In this document: piece after piece, positions 25,420-35,159 of the stretch
Numbering within the stretch: the stretch's first letter is position 1
Layout: each line of letters starts with the position of its first letter
Assembly: GCF_900105325.1 (NCBI RefSeq)
Contig: NZ_FNSU01000004.1
Location: 186,001-250,000 of the forward strand
Source of the DNA: Pseudomonas marginalis
GTDB taxonomy: Bacteria > Pseudomonadota > Gammaproteobacteria > Pseudomonadales > Pseudomonadaceae
Length of the DNA: 64,000 nt
Direction of reading: 5' to 3'
The notes under the pieces: generated by a model
What the model was told of the DNA's origin: nothing
Database searches by the model: none
What the model saw: the letters and a program-made list of their open reading frames with translations, nothing else
Translations under genes and position numbers: made by a program

Positions 25420-25519
25420 GTAGCTGCTGCCGAGCACAAGCGAGGCTGCGTCGGCCGCGACTCGAGATTGAATCGGCTGCGCGCCCTACGCAGCCTCGCT
25501 TGCGCTCGGCAGCTGCTAC
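25420..25519. repeat. REPIN (GTAGCTGCTGCCGAGC type)
   Basis: Left arm GTAGCTGCTGCCGAGC and inverted right arm GCTCGGCAGCTGCTAC, with nested GCGAGGCTGCG/CGCAGCCTCGC arms. It lies between the small gene and the end of the receptor gene. Confidence 0.85.
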
Positions 25520-25566
25520 GGGGTTTGTGTGGTGTTGCTTGAGACGACCTCTACGGGTTTATCGGG

Positions 25567-27666
25567 TTAGAAGCTGTAGGTGCCTGTCACCACCAGGTTA
25601 CGCGGATCGCCCGGCTGAATCTGCGCCACACTGGTCGCCGATTCGTAGTAGGTCTTGTCGGCGATGTTGTTCAGCGCCGCGCGCACATCCCATTCTTTCT
25701 GCCGGAACCCGACCAACGCATCCCAACTGCCATAACCCGGCAGCACCACGGTGTTGAGGCTGTCGGCGTAGCGGTCGCCGACCAGGGTCAAACCGGTTTC
25801 CGCGTACCAGCCCATCTCCGGTTTCCAGGTGACAAACAGGCTTGCATTGCGCTTGGCCACGTCGCTGACGCGCTTGCCTTCAAAGCCGTTGTTGTCCTTC
25901 TCGACCTTGGCATCCTGCAGGCCGACACCACCGCGTACAGACCAGTTGCCGACGATCTTGCCGGTGGCTGTCAGCTCCACGCCGCGCGAGCGCTGCAGGC
26001 CGCTGAGCAGGGTAATGGTGCGGTCCAGCGGGTCGCTGGTGCGGCGGTTGTAGAGTTCCAGTTCGTACACCGCCAGGGTGGTGCTCAGGCGATCGTCGAG
26101 CCAGTCGCTTTTTACGCCGATCTCTTTTTGCTTGGTCAGCTCGGGGCTCAGGTCGTTGACGCTGCCGGCGGCGTTCGGGGTGATGCCGATCAGGCCGCCA
26201 CCGGCCGGTGAGAAGGTCTTGCTCCACGAGGCATAGAACGAGTGGTGTTCCAGGGGCGTCCACACCAGGCCAAAGCGCGGGCTGGTGCTGTGGCTTTTGA
26301 CGTCTTGTTGGGTATTGAGCAGTTTGTTTTTGGTGTCCACTTCGAAACGGTCGTAACGCAGGCCGGCCAGCACTTGCCACTGGTCGTTCAGGCGCAGTTG
26401 GTCTTGCACATACAGGGCGCGGCTTTCGACTTCGGTGTGGTTGTTACTCGATACGCTCATGCGCCCGGTGTGGCTCAGGCGACGGTTGGGCTGGTTGAGG
26501 TCCAGGGCTGGCACGGCCTGGCCACCGCGGTTCACAGCAGTGGCGGTGTACAGCTTTGGATCGCGGCGCTGGCTGCCCAGCTCCACGCCGGTGAGCAGGC
26601 GGTGTTCCAGGCCGAAGGTGCTGAAGCCTCCTTCCAGCTCGACGTTGTTGAAGACGTTGAGGGTGGTCAGGTCTTGCTGCCAGCGTTGGCGCGTCACCCG
26701 ATTGGTCGCGGCGCTATAGCCGGTCTGGTAAGTGTTGTCGAAATCGCTGTCGAGCTTGAACACGCCGAGGGTCTGGCGCAGTTGCCAGTTGTCGTTGAGT
26801 TCGTAGGCCAGCTTGGAGCGCAGGGACTGGGTCTTGTCGTCGATGTAATCGCGGCTGTCGCCGTAGGTGGTGCTGCGACTGACGTCGGCGGGGCGGCCGT
26901 TGACGCCGGGGATGCCGCGATCCGGCGTGCGGTTGTAGCGGCTGTATTCGTATTGCACCAGCCAATTGAGATCCGGGGTGAGCTGCCAGCTCATGGACGG
27001 CGCGAACAGTTGGCGATTGCCGCTGACGCCGTCGCGGAAGCTGTTGTTGTCCTGGTTGCCCATGTTCAGACGCAGGCTGATGTTGTCGGTGGGGTCGGTG
27101 CTCAGGTCGGCATACACACTGCGCAAATCGTTGCTGCCGCCCTGGGCCTCGATGCTCGACTTGCGCCCGGCCGTTGGCAGTTTGCTCACGCGGTTGACGA
27201 TCCCGCCCTGGCCGCCTCGCCCGTAAAGCACGGCTGCCGGGCCTTTGAGCACTTCGATGCGCTCGATGTTGTGCAGGTCGCGCACGTACTGGCTGTCGTC
27301 GCGAATGCCATCGAGGTAGAAGTCGTTGCTCGCGTCGAAACCACGGATGCGCAGACTGTCGAAGCGCGTGTCGGCGCCGCTGCTGACGTTGGGGATGCCG
27401 CTCAAGGCCCGGCCCAGGTCGTTGGTGCCGTAGGCGCGCAGGCTTTCGGTCTTCACCGAGTCGATGGCCTGGGGCACATACCGTACCGGTGTGGCGGTGC
27501 GGGTCGCGGTGCTGGTTTCCTTGACGCGCGGGTCGTCTTCGTCAGCTTCGGCGCTGATCGAGGTTTCGGGCAAGGTGGTGGCCGCACAGGCAAAACCGGC
27601 AGACAGCAGAACAGAAAGCCCAAGGGTCATGGGCGTCAGGCGAAGGGCAGGCATGGTGGAATGCAT
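25567..27666 (-). CDS. TonB-dependent siderophore receptor
   Basis: A 699-residue outer-membrane receptor with a signal peptide ending near AACAA (about residue 29), a plug domain (about 60-165; SLRIRGFDASNDFYLDGIRDDSQY, IEVLKGPAAVLYGRGGQGGIVN) and a 22-strand barrel ending in the membrane-insertion motif NLVVTGTYSF. There is no N-terminal STN signalling domain, so it is a plain transporter, most like catecholate (Fiu-type) receptors. A Fur-box-like sequence precedes it. The exact ligand cannot be read from the sequence. Confidence 0.9.
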   Translation of the reverse strand: MHSTMPALRLTPMTLGLSVLLSAGFACAATTLPETSISAEADEDDPRVKETSTATRTATPVRYVPQAIDSVKTESLRAYGTNDLGRALSGIPNVSSGADTRFDSLRIRGFDASNDFYLDGIRDDSQYVRDLHNIERIEVLKGPAAVLYGRGGQGGIVNRVSKLPTAGRKSSIEAQGGSNDLRSVYADLSTDPTDNISLRLNMGNQDNNSFRDGVSGNRQLFAPSMSWQLTPDLNWLVQYEYSRYNRTPDRGIPGVNGRPADVSRSTTYGDSRDYIDDKTQSLRSKLAYELNDNWQLRQTLGVFKLDSDFDNTYQTGYSAATNRVTRQRWQQDLTTLNVFNNVELEGGFSTFGLEHRLLTGVELGSQRRDPKLYTATAVNRGGQAVPALDLNQPNRRLSHTGRMSVSSNNHTEVESRALYVQDQLRLNDQWQVLAGLRYDRFEVDTKNKLLNTQQDVKSHSTSPRFGLVWTPLEHHSFYASWSKTFSPAGGGLIGITPNAAGSVNDLSPELTKQKEIGVKSDWLDDRLSTTLAVYELELYNRRTSDPLDRTITLLSGLQRSRGVELTATGKIVGNWSVRGGVGLQDAKVEKDNNGFEGKRVSDVAKRNASLFVTWKPEMGWYAETGLTLVGDRYADSLNTVVLPGYGSWDALVGFRQKEWDVRAALNNIADKTYYESATSVAQIQPGDPRNLVVTGTYSF

Positions 27667-27692
27667 CCAAAGGGTTTGGCAGGAAAAAGCAC

Positions 27693-27716
27693 GCTAATGG
27701 TAATGCTTTGCATTTG
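27693..27716 (-). promoter_or_regulatory. Possible Fur box upstream of the receptor
   Basis: An AT-rich palindrome-like region (AATGGTAATGCTTTGCATT) lies about 30 bases upstream of the receptor start and resembles the Fur consensus GATAATGATAATCATTATC only partly. The position fits iron repression. Confidence 0.4.
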
Positions 27717-27901
27717 CGTGCGTTATCCATTACCAAACGTATCGGCTTTGAAATATGTTACGAGATGTGTTTCATGGGTCGTTAAAGACAGAATCTGGTC
27801 GTTTTCAGAAAGGCAGTAGGCCTTTGCTTAGAATTATTTCGCCTAAATACAGACGATTCACGAAATTGACACATAGTTCAACGCGCGACTAGGATTGCGC
27901 C

Positions 27902-27984
27902 CAACGCCTGTGGCTAACAGCCATGACTCATCCAATAAGAAAAGGCCCGCGGCATGTTCAGTCGTCCGCGGGCCTTCTTTTTTC
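27902..27984 (+). ncRNA. Candidate small RNA or attenuated leader before the OprD porin
   Basis: A promoter-like pair, TTGACA (27866-27871) and TAGGAT (27890-27895) with 18-base spacing, precedes a strong intrinsic terminator (arms 27942-27952 and 27966-27976, then CTTTTTT). The product would be about 80 bases and ends 79 bases before the porin start. It is either an independent sRNA or a premature-termination leader for the porin; no plus-strand gene ends here. Confidence 0.5.
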
Positions 27985-28062
27985 GGAAAAGTCGACACCA
28001 GAAAAGCGACATGGAGCCTGGTGTCATCGCGCGTACTCAACCCGTAATAAGGAATACAAAAA

Positions 28063-29379
28063 ATGTTGAAGCAACGGATGAGTCTGATCGCTCTGGGGAT
28101 TTTGAGCGCATCGACAGCAATGGCAAACGACCAGGAGCAATCCAAGGGTTTTGTTGAAGACAGCCACCTGAACATCGCGGCCCGTAACGCCTACATCAGC
28201 CGCGACTACAAAAACGGCAAGCAAGACAAAGCCGAATGGGGCCAAGGCTTCATCGGCAAGTTCGAGTCCGGCTTCACCCAAGGCACTGTCGGTGTGGGTG
28301 TGGACGTGATCGGCCAATATGCTATCCGTCTGGACGGTGGCCAAGGTCGCGCCGGCGCGGGGGGGATCGACTTCTTCAAGCAGGGTAATGGCACCACTAA
28401 CCCAGATGGCTCGGCAAACCCTGGCTCGGCACCACACGACCTGGCCAAAGGCGGCGCAGCGGTCAAGTTCCGCGTCTCCAACACGGTGCTCAAGTACGGT
28501 GATCAGTTCCCTAACGTTCCGGTCCTGGCCTACGACAACTCCCGTCTGCTGTCCGAAACGTTCACGGGTACGTCGATCGTCTCCAAAGAGATCGCCGGCC
28601 TGCAACTCGACGCCGGTCACTTCACCAAGGAAGCTCGCAAGAGCGCCGAAGGTACCGACAGCGGCCGTCTGAAAAGCATCGACTACGTCGGTGGCAGCTA
28701 CAAATTCACCGAAAACCTGTCGGCCGCGCTGTACGCCTCCGACATGCAAGACGTGCTGAAGAAGCAATACGTCAACGTCAACTACGTGCTGGCCCTGCCA
28801 GAGAAACAGTCGCTGACCTTTGACTTCAATGGCTACAAGACCAAGCTGGACAAGAGCTTCGCCCTGGAAAACCAAGGCAGCGAAGACGCTCGCGACAACA
28901 AGATCTGGAGCCTGGGCGCCACATGGGCTGTCGGCCCGCACAGCTTCACCGTCGCTCACCAGCGCAGCACGGGCGACACCGGCTACCTGTACGGCGGCTA
29001 CCGCAACGCTGGCGGCATCGGCGACGGCGGCAACACCATCCTGCTGGCCAACTCCTACTGGTCCGACTTCAACGGCAAGGACGAGCGCTCCTGGCAGGCC
29101 GGCTACGGCCTGGACTTCAGCACCTTCGGCGTGCCTGGCCTGACCTACAACGTGGCCTACGTGCGCGGTACCAACATTGACGACGGTTCCAACCGTGGCA
29201 ATGGCACCGAGCGCGAGATCTTCAACCAGTTCAAATACGTCGTGCAGAGCGGCCCGGCCAAAGACCTGAGCCTGCGTGCTCGTGCGTCCTGGTTGCGCGT
29301 TTCCAGCAATGCCGACAAGTACAACGTAGGCGGTAACGAAATCCGTCTGTTCGCCGACTACCCGATCAACGTTTTCTAA
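28063..29379 (+). CDS. OprD-family outer-membrane porin
   Basis: A 438-residue porin with a signal peptide (cleaved after AMA near residue 22) and repeated amphipathic beta strands ending in the terminal phenylalanine of FADYPINVF. Features such as NIAARNAYISRDYK, KFRVSNTVLKYGDQFP and HQRSTGDTGYLYGGYRNAGGIGDGGNTILLANSYWSDF mark the OprD family of 18-strand, substrate-specific porins. The ribosome-binding site AAGGAA supports ATG 28063. The substrate is not evident. Confidence 0.92.
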   Translation: MLKQRMSLIALGILSASTAMANDQEQSKGFVEDSHLNIAARNAYISRDYKNGKQDKAEWGQGFIGKFESGFTQGTVGVGVDVIGQYAIRLDGGQGRAGAGGIDFFKQGNGTTNPDGSANPGSAPHDLAKGGAAVKFRVSNTVLKYGDQFPNVPVLAYDNSRLLSETFTGTSIVSKEIAGLQLDAGHFTKEARKSAEGTDSGRLKSIDYVGGSYKFTENLSAALYASDMQDVLKKQYVNVNYVLALPEKQSLTFDFNGYKTKLDKSFALENQGSEDARDNKIWSLGATWAVGPHSFTVAHQRSTGDTGYLYGGYRNAGGIGDGGNTILLANSYWSDFNGKDERSWQAGYGLDFSTFGVPGLTYNVAYVRGTNIDDGSNRGNGTEREIFNQFKYVVQSGPAKDLSLRARASWLRVSSNADKYNVGGNEIRLFADYPINVF

Positions 29380-29414
29380 GTGATCACACGTCGCGCCTGA
29401 TTCCAGGCGATAAA

Positions 29415-29441
29415 AAACCCCGACTGGTTCGGGGTTTTTTT
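29415..29441. terminator. Terminator between porin and M48 protease
   Basis: AAACCCCGA/TCGGGGTTT hairpin with a T run on the plus strand and an A run before it, so it can terminate both convergent genes. Confidence 0.85.
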
Positions 29442-29452
29442 ATGGGGGTGCA

Positions 29453-31582
29453 TCAGTCCTCGTGGCTCTGCAAAATTTTGCGCGCCAACGCCGCATTCCT
29501 GTAGTCGAGCATCAAGGACAACCCCTCATAGGGTTCGATCTTTTTATTGTCGATACACAGCTGTGCCATCAGCAGCAGTACCTGGCGTTTCTTCTTGTTG
29601 ACCCGCACGCCGGGTACACCGAACGCGGTTTTGCGCGTTACGGGTAACGGCGCCTCGGGCGTCAGTTGGACGGTTACCCAGATGCCCTGGACAAACTGCA
29701 ACGTGATCTCCTCGATATGTTCGATGGGCAGCGGTTGCGCCAGGTTATTGAACACAAAATGCTCCGGTGTCAGGCGCAACGCGGTCTGCGGCGCGCGCTT
29801 GAATCGACGGATGCCCAGCCAGAGCAGGCCCAGCCCGATAAGACCCAGGCACGCGCCCGCGCCGACTGCCGACAGCGGCGTGCCTTTCAAACGCTCCGGG
29901 GCGAGCCAGACTCGACTCAGGATAAACAGGGCCGCCAGCACAAAGGGCAGGCCCGACACCGCCATCAGCACCCCGCGCCACTGGCCGCCTTCATGCAGGC
30001 GGCGCTCACCCTCGGCCGAAGCGGCCAAGGTTTCCAGCAGTTGGGTGTGCGCGCTGTTCTCCGACACGGCCATGTCCATCACGTCGCGAGACAGCTGCTC
30101 GCGCAATGCCTGGGGGGCGCTGAAATAGGCATCCATCTGCGCATTCGCCATGTCGCTATCCACCTCGCGGATGGCGCCGCGCAGGGTATCGTCCAGTGGC
30201 ACGTGCAGCGCCTGCAGGCGTTCGCCATTGGAGGGGTGGGAGTCGGTGGGATGGGGTTGATGAATCTCCAGGGCTTCGGCTGATGGTTGCAATTTACACT
30301 CACGCAAGCTCGTGAACACGGCGTCGGGCAGGTCTGTAGCCGTACCTGCCTCACACAACGCCAACAGTGCATCCTCAACGTGCGGCTGCAACACCGACAT
30401 CCGCAACAACGCCGAAGCCGCCGCCTCAGGGCCCACCAACTGCGCGCCGGCAGCGTCCGCCAGCAATTCGCGCTCACGGCTCCAGTGGTTAACCGCGTGA
30501 TCGAAACGCTGCATGAAAAACACCCCGAACAGCAACGACGGGCGCATCAGCCAGCCTTGGATCAAATCGCTGCCCAGCAGGGTTTGCAGCAGCGCCTCCA
30601 GGCTGCGATTGACCCCATCGTAGATCGGCAAAAAGCGCAGGCTGTATTCCGTGTCCTGCCCCACAAAGTGCGCCAGCTCATGGCCGATCACCGCGCTGAT
30701 TTCTTCACGGCTCAGCAGGCCCAGATACAGCAACGGCACATGCAAGGTGCGCCCCTGCAGCAAAGTATTCGCCGGTTGCACAGTGGCCGCGCTGGAGGTC
30801 ACGTAAAAGCCCTGGGCCAGGCTCACCACGATGTGGTCCGGTGGCAGCGCACCGAGCCTACCCGCCAGCTCGTCCACATGGCGCCACAACCCTGGAGCCA
30901 GCGCGGGCGTCACCACCTGGCCGAACATCTCCAGCGGCTCGGGCTTGAACATCCCCAGCATAGGGCGCAGCTGTCTGAGCAACTGCCAGATCGAATACAC
31001 ACAAAACGCCGCGATCACCCCCAGCACCGCCATCAGCTTGACTTCGCCGCTGCCCAGCCGGCCGATATGCCACATCCCCAAGCCTTCGAAACTCAACGCC
31101 AACGCGACGGCCGCCGCCACCGCCACCACATGGCCCACCAGCACATAAGGCAGCAGGCGGCTGCCCAGGGAGAACGCCTGCACTAACCTCTCCCGTGATT
31201 GCCGTGCCCGCCGCCCGGCCCAGTACGTACCTGCCAACGCAGCCGTACCAATCAACGCCGCCAACAGCCCCAAGCCCATCACCCACGGCGTCAGGACCCG
31301 CATCGCACCGTTCACGCGGTGGGCGATGGGCAGTTCGGCTTCGATTTTTGCCAGGCGCGAGAGGGCCATTTGCACGCTGATTTTTTCATCGACCAGATCG
31401 ACCGTCGCCGCCGGCTCCTTCGCTGCGAGCGCTTGGAGTTGCTGTTTAGCGATAGTCACAGTGACGTGGTAATCGACCAGCGCCGTGGTGGTTTCGTCAG
31501 CACGCTGACGCTCCCAGCCGCCGAGGGCGGCCAGCAACAGTGGGAAAACGATGAGGAGGCAGATCAGTTTGAGGGCGTTCAT
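29453..31582 (-). CDS. M48-family membrane metalloprotease
   Basis: A 709-residue integral-membrane zinc protease. An N-terminal anchor (about 4-20) and two further membrane segments (about 93-118 and 142-165) precede the catalytic domain with HELAHFVG (HExxH) and a downstream Glu in the RERELLADAAGAQLVG region. Two more hydrophobic segments lie near 540-600, followed by a soluble tail. It resembles HtpX/Ste24-type proteases involved in membrane quality control; the substrate is unknown. The gene stands alone, convergent to the porin. Confidence 0.87.
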   Translation of the reverse strand: MNALKLICLLIVFPLLLAALGGWERQRADETTTALVDYHVTVTIAKQQLQALAAKEPAATVDLVDEKISVQMALSRLAKIEAELPIAHRVNGAMRVLTPWVMGLGLLAALIGTAALAGTYWAGRRARQSRERLVQAFSLGSRLLPYVLVGHVVAVAAAVALALSFEGLGMWHIGRLGSGEVKLMAVLGVIAAFCVYSIWQLLRQLRPMLGMFKPEPLEMFGQVVTPALAPGLWRHVDELAGRLGALPPDHIVVSLAQGFYVTSSAATVQPANTLLQGRTLHVPLLYLGLLSREEISAVIGHELAHFVGQDTEYSLRFLPIYDGVNRSLEALLQTLLGSDLIQGWLMRPSLLFGVFFMQRFDHAVNHWSRERELLADAAGAQLVGPEAAASALLRMSVLQPHVEDALLALCEAGTATDLPDAVFTSLRECKLQPSAEALEIHQPHPTDSHPSNGERLQALHVPLDDTLRGAIREVDSDMANAQMDAYFSAPQALREQLSRDVMDMAVSENSAHTQLLETLAASAEGERRLHEGGQWRGVLMAVSGLPFVLAALFILSRVWLAPERLKGTPLSAVGAGACLGLIGLGLLWLGIRRFKRAPQTALRLTPEHFVFNNLAQPLPIEHIEEITLQFVQGIWVTVQLTPEAPLPVTRKTAFGVPGVRVNKKKRQVLLLMAQLCIDNKKIEPYEGLSLMLDYRNAALARKILQSHED

Positions 31583-31672
31583 GGGAGTCCGTTCACGACG
31601 CAGGGGTGTTCAGGTTTATACCGAAAAAAACGCCCCTGGGTATCTACACCACTCTCAAATGCGGGCACACCA

Positions 31673-31725
31673 CTCTGTGGTGAGCGGGCTTGCCCCGCGC
31701 CGGGCTGCGCAGCAGCCCCAATAAA
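31673..31725. repeat. REP sequence
   Basis: TGTGGTGAGCGGGCTTGCCC followed by a GGGCTGCGCAGCAGCCC hairpin, a common Pseudomonas REP form. It lies in the gap between the protease and the DUF3077-like gene. Confidence 0.65.
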
Positions 31726-31786
31726 GACACTGAGATTTTTCTGTTAAAACTAAGCGCCTGGTTTTGGGGCCGCTTCACAGCCCTAC

Positions 31787-32071
31787 TTACAGCCCGGTAT
31801 TCCCAGGCGACTCCAACACCTTCACCCCATCATCAATCACCGCCTTGCTCATCTCCTGCAAGTAATGCGACGCCCAGGCATGACGGTCCGTCTCCTTCGT
31901 CATCGCTGCATCTTCGGCGAGGAGCTTGGCAACGTGGGGCAAGTCGGAAACGTGATGCAAGGCTTCATGCAGGGAAACACCGCTGTTGACGCGGAACAGA
32001 GGTTGGTCGGAGTGAAAGGAGAACGGGGTGACGCCGAGGGTGGTTAACGCAGAGGGATTTGGAGCGTTCAT
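31787..32071 (-). CDS. DUF3077-like small protein
   Basis: A 94-residue protein with the DUF3077-like pattern FSFHSDQPLFRVNSGVSLHEALHHVSDLPHVAKLLAED. The family is abundant in Pseudomonas, short and helical, of unknown function. GGGAG precedes ATG 32071 at good spacing. A structured leader (32120-32320) precedes it and matches the one before the gene at 406-702. Confidence 0.8.
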   Translation of the reverse strand: MNAPNPSALTTLGVTPFSFHSDQPLFRVNSGVSLHEALHHVSDLPHVAKLLAEDAAMTKETDRHAWASHYLQEMSKAVIDDGVKVLESPGNTGL

Positions 32072-32119
32072 TGGTAAAACTCCCCTATCGAGTGAGAGCT
32101 ACCACGTTCGTTCTCAGGC

Positions 32120-32320
32120 GAATGGGTGGCAGCTGTGCGCAGGCTGAGAAACCGGAGATACAGGAACCCGGCAGACCCGAAGGTCTCCCACGCACAGCCG
32201 CCATTGCACGAATTTTCAGGCGAAAAAAAAAACGCCTTCAAAATCGGGTGTTGGGGGCGCTTGGTGCGCCTGCATCTTGCCGGGTTCTCAGGCCCGATCG
32301 CTGAATTGGCAGCGACGGGG
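32120..32320 (-). ncRNA. Structured 5' leader element, copy B
   Basis: Homologous to the element at 752-940. On the minus strand it forms an outer stem (32128-32139 with 32191-32202, one G-U pair), an inner hairpin AGACC/GGUCU with a C(UUCG)G loop (32173-32186), a GC-rich hairpin near 32255-32269, a CGGG/CCCG stem (32281-32296) and CGCTG/CAGCG (32299-32314). Stem bases differ from copy A while pairing is retained. It sits in the leader of the DUF3077-like gene. Confidence 0.6.
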
Positions 32321-32422
32321 GGAGGTTAGCGTGGTGAGCGGTGAGGAGCAATCGGGAAAATAGATCGATTGATTTTTCAGTTATTCCTTAAAGGTAGCGA
32401 CCGGGCGTTGATGCCATTAACG

Positions 32423-32535
32423 AATGGTAAACCTCCTGAATTCGAACGTTGTCGATCATCCCTTCCGTAGAGAATAGGCAGGAATCCGCCAAAAGCTGCC
32501 GTGGCAGCAGGCAGCAGGCTGCCGAAAGCAGTCCG
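32423..32535. repeat. About 110-bp direct repeat, copy 1
   Basis: Begins AATGGTAAACCTCCTGAATT and shares most bases, in the same orientation, with 38230-38342. Read on the minus strand it contains AGGAGG, like a leftover translation start region. The two copies flank the TonB receptor-FecR-sigma block and the island scars. It lies in an otherwise gene-free stretch 32321-32637. Confidence 0.75.
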
Positions 32536-32637
32536 CTGTCAACGCCCTCTATCGGACGACGCTGTTGAAATATCGAGTACTAAAGCGGTTTTGTCTGGCA
32601 ATTGCGCTACGTGCCGATCCGGTCGCCAAGGGGGTGC

Positions 32638-35061
32638 TTACCAGTTGTAACTCACCGACCCGGTCACATTTCGGCGATACCCGTATTTGCAGCTGTCGCC
32701 GGTGTAACCACACTGGGACACATAGGTTTCGTCGGTCAGGTTGGACGCATTGAGCGCCAGCTTCGCCCCTGCATAGGATGAAGACAGCTTGCCCAGGTCG
32801 TAGCTCAGGCTGGCGTCAAATAGCGTGTAGTGGGGAATGCCTTCGCTGTTTTGCGAGTCGATATAGCTCTTGCCGACATAGCGTACTCCTCCCCCTATCG
32901 CCAAGCCCGATAGCGCGCCGCCCTGAATGGTGTATTGCGACCAGAGCGAGGCCAGTTGTTCAGGGGTATTGCCAGGTTGATTGCCTTTCTCATCGGCCGT
33001 ATTGCTGCGGGTAATTTCAAGGTGTGAATAGCTGTAGTTGGCCATCAACTCCAGCGCATCGGACACCTGCGCCTTGATTTCCAGTTCGATACCGCGCGAC
33101 TGGATTTCTCCGGTCGCCACCGAGAAACGATTGTTGGCAGGATCGGCAGTCAGTACATTTTGCCGCGTCAGGTCGAACAGCGAGACGGTCACGTAGCTGT
33201 CACTGCCCTTGGGTTGGAATTTGATCCCGACTTCGTACTGGCGACCGGTTTCGGGTTCGAAGGCACTGCCGTCACGCGCCACTGCCGTGATGTTAGGGAA
33301 AAACGACTCCGAATAGCTCGCGTAGGGCGCCAGGCCGTTGTCTGCCAGGTACATCACACCGGTCCGCCACGTGAAGGCGTGATCGCGCTGCTTGAGGTCT
33401 GCCGCCGTATCGGTGGCGTAATGGACCGTTTTCGAGCGTGCCCAGTCTTGGCGACCGCCCAGGTTGAAGACCCAATGTTCGTCGAATTTGAGCTGTTCCG
33501 AGAGATACACCCCCGCCTGGTCAAGCTGACGACGCTGGTTGATGTCGTAAGAAGCGTCCAGGTCGCTGTAATCCTGGTGATAGACCGGCGCATACACATC
33601 CAGGGGATCAACCACGTTGCCACCCCCCAACTGGTTGGTACTGGCGTGTTGCAAGTCGATGCCGACCAGCGTTGTATGTTCGAAACGGCCGGCGTTCCAC
33701 TGGGCCTGGAAGTGGTTATCGAGCAGCGCATTCTTCACCTTTTCGTGGCCCAGATAACCGAAGCGGCCCACGGTGCGCTGGTCGTCATCCAGGCCGTATT
33801 GGTAAATCGTGCGCTGTTCCTGGTAGGAACGGCTGTAACGGGCGTTCTGGCGGAATGTCCAGATATCATTGAGGTGATGTTCAAACTGATACCCCAGTGA
33901 CCACTGTTCTACATCATATTTGTCGAAGTCAGGGTCGCCGACAAAACGATCCGTAGCGATCCGTCCGTAACGCGAGCTGTCGAGTGTGCCTACCCGGGGC
34001 AACGCGTAGTAGCCCAGCACATTGCGGTCTTTTTGAAAGGACGCCAGCACCGTCAGCGAGGTGTCGTCCGAGGGGCGCCAACTGATTGCCGGGGCGATGA
34101 ATTTACGGTCATCACGGGCGTAGTCGATTTGCGTACCGCTGTCTCGCCACAGCCCGGTGAGGCGATAAGTCAAGACGCCGTCCTCGCTAAGCGGCCCGCC
34201 GAAGTCCGCAGCCAATTGCTTGCGATCAAAACTGCCTGCCTGCGCCACCAGTTCATGCAGCGGCTCATCGGTGGGACGCTTGCTGATCACGTTGACCATG
34301 CCGCCCGGTGAGCTTTGACCGTAGAGCACCGACGATGGCCCGCGCAGCACTTCCACGCGCTCCAGCCCATAGACTTCACCCACGGCACGGCTCTGGTTGG
34401 CAAAGCTGTACTGGCGCAGGCCATCGCGATAGATACCACCGCCAGTCGTCGCGTCAAAGCCACGAATACTAATCGTGTCGCGCCGGGTATCGACACCGTT
34501 GGCTTCACCATTGACCCCGGCGGTGTAGCGCAGCACCTGCCCGATGCTTTGTGGCTGCTGGGCATCGATTTGCTTACGGGTGACCACGCTGATCGATTGC
34601 GGCGTTTCCATGATCGACGTATCGGTCTTGTTGGCACTCATGGTCCGGCTGGCGACCAGGCCATCGTTGCGGCCTAACGAGGTGTCGTAGGCGGTGCCAC
34701 TGATGGCGGTCGGCGCTAGCTCCAGCACGTCGCCGTTGCTCGGTACCAGCAGCAGGCTACCGTCGTCCTGGCGCTCATAGGTCAGCCCAGAGCCGAGCAA
34801 GAGCTGCGCCAGGCCGGCCTCAGTACTGAAATCGCCTTGCAGCCCCTGGGTTTTCTTGCCGGCCGTCAGCGTTGAGCTGCCCGCCATGGTAATCCCCGCC
34901 TGTGCGCCGAAACGTGACAGCGCAGAATCCAGGGGGCCAGCGTCGATGCTGTAATGCTGCGAACTACCCGCGGCAAAGACTGGAAGGCTGCAAAGCGGTT
35001 GCACGCTGAGCAACAACAGTCCAAGCGTACGGGCACGCAGGGCGCGGGAAGGTGAAGTCAT
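32638..35061 (-). CDS. TonB-dependent siderophore receptor with STN signalling domain
   Basis: An 807-residue receptor of the transducer type. A signal peptide (about 1-31) is followed by an STN domain (about 38-90; FSTEAGLAQLLLGSGLTYERQDDGSLLLVP), a plug domain (about 145-260; SISIRGF-like TISIRGFDATTGG, VEVLRGPSSVLYGQSSPGGMVN) and a barrel ending NVTGSVSYNW. The CGYTGDSCKYGYR loop near the C terminus recalls ferrichrome/ferrioxamine receptors. The STN domain would contact the FecR-like anti-sigma protein encoded just upstream, forming a surface-signalling system. TAGGAG precedes ATG 35061. Confidence 0.92.
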   Translation of the reverse strand: MTSPSRALRARTLGLLLLSVQPLCSLPVFAAGSSQHYSIDAGPLDSALSRFGAQAGITMAGSSTLTAGKKTQGLQGDFSTEAGLAQLLLGSGLTYERQDDGSLLLVPSNGDVLELAPTAISGTAYDTSLGRNDGLVASRTMSANKTDTSIMETPQSISVVTRKQIDAQQPQSIGQVLRYTAGVNGEANGVDTRRDTISIRGFDATTGGGIYRDGLRQYSFANQSRAVGEVYGLERVEVLRGPSSVLYGQSSPGGMVNVISKRPTDEPLHELVAQAGSFDRKQLAADFGGPLSEDGVLTYRLTGLWRDSGTQIDYARDDRKFIAPAISWRPSDDTSLTVLASFQKDRNVLGYYALPRVGTLDSSRYGRIATDRFVGDPDFDKYDVEQWSLGYQFEHHLNDIWTFRQNARYSRSYQEQRTIYQYGLDDDQRTVGRFGYLGHEKVKNALLDNHFQAQWNAGRFEHTTLVGIDLQHASTNQLGGGNVVDPLDVYAPVYHQDYSDLDASYDINQRRQLDQAGVYLSEQLKFDEHWVFNLGGRQDWARSKTVHYATDTAADLKQRDHAFTWRTGVMYLADNGLAPYASYSESFFPNITAVARDGSAFEPETGRQYEVGIKFQPKGSDSYVTVSLFDLTRQNVLTADPANNRFSVATGEIQSRGIELEIKAQVSDALELMANYSYSHLEITRSNTADEKGNQPGNTPEQLASLWSQYTIQGGALSGLAIGGGVRYVGKSYIDSQNSEGIPHYTLFDASLSYDLGKLSSSYAGAKLALNASNLTDETYVSQCGYTGDSCKYGYRRNVTGSVSYNW

Positions 35062-35159
35062 ACGAGGCTCCTAAGGGGTCAAGACCCACCTCTGGCGGGT
35101 GGGTGATCCCTATAGGCCAAGCGAGTACGAAAAAACTATCGTGCAGCGGAAAAAATATT

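Noticed and set aside
294..31725. Repeated hairpins considered as a CRISPR array
   Set aside because: The repeats are dispersed REP/REPIN sequences between genes, not regularly spaced units with unique spacers.
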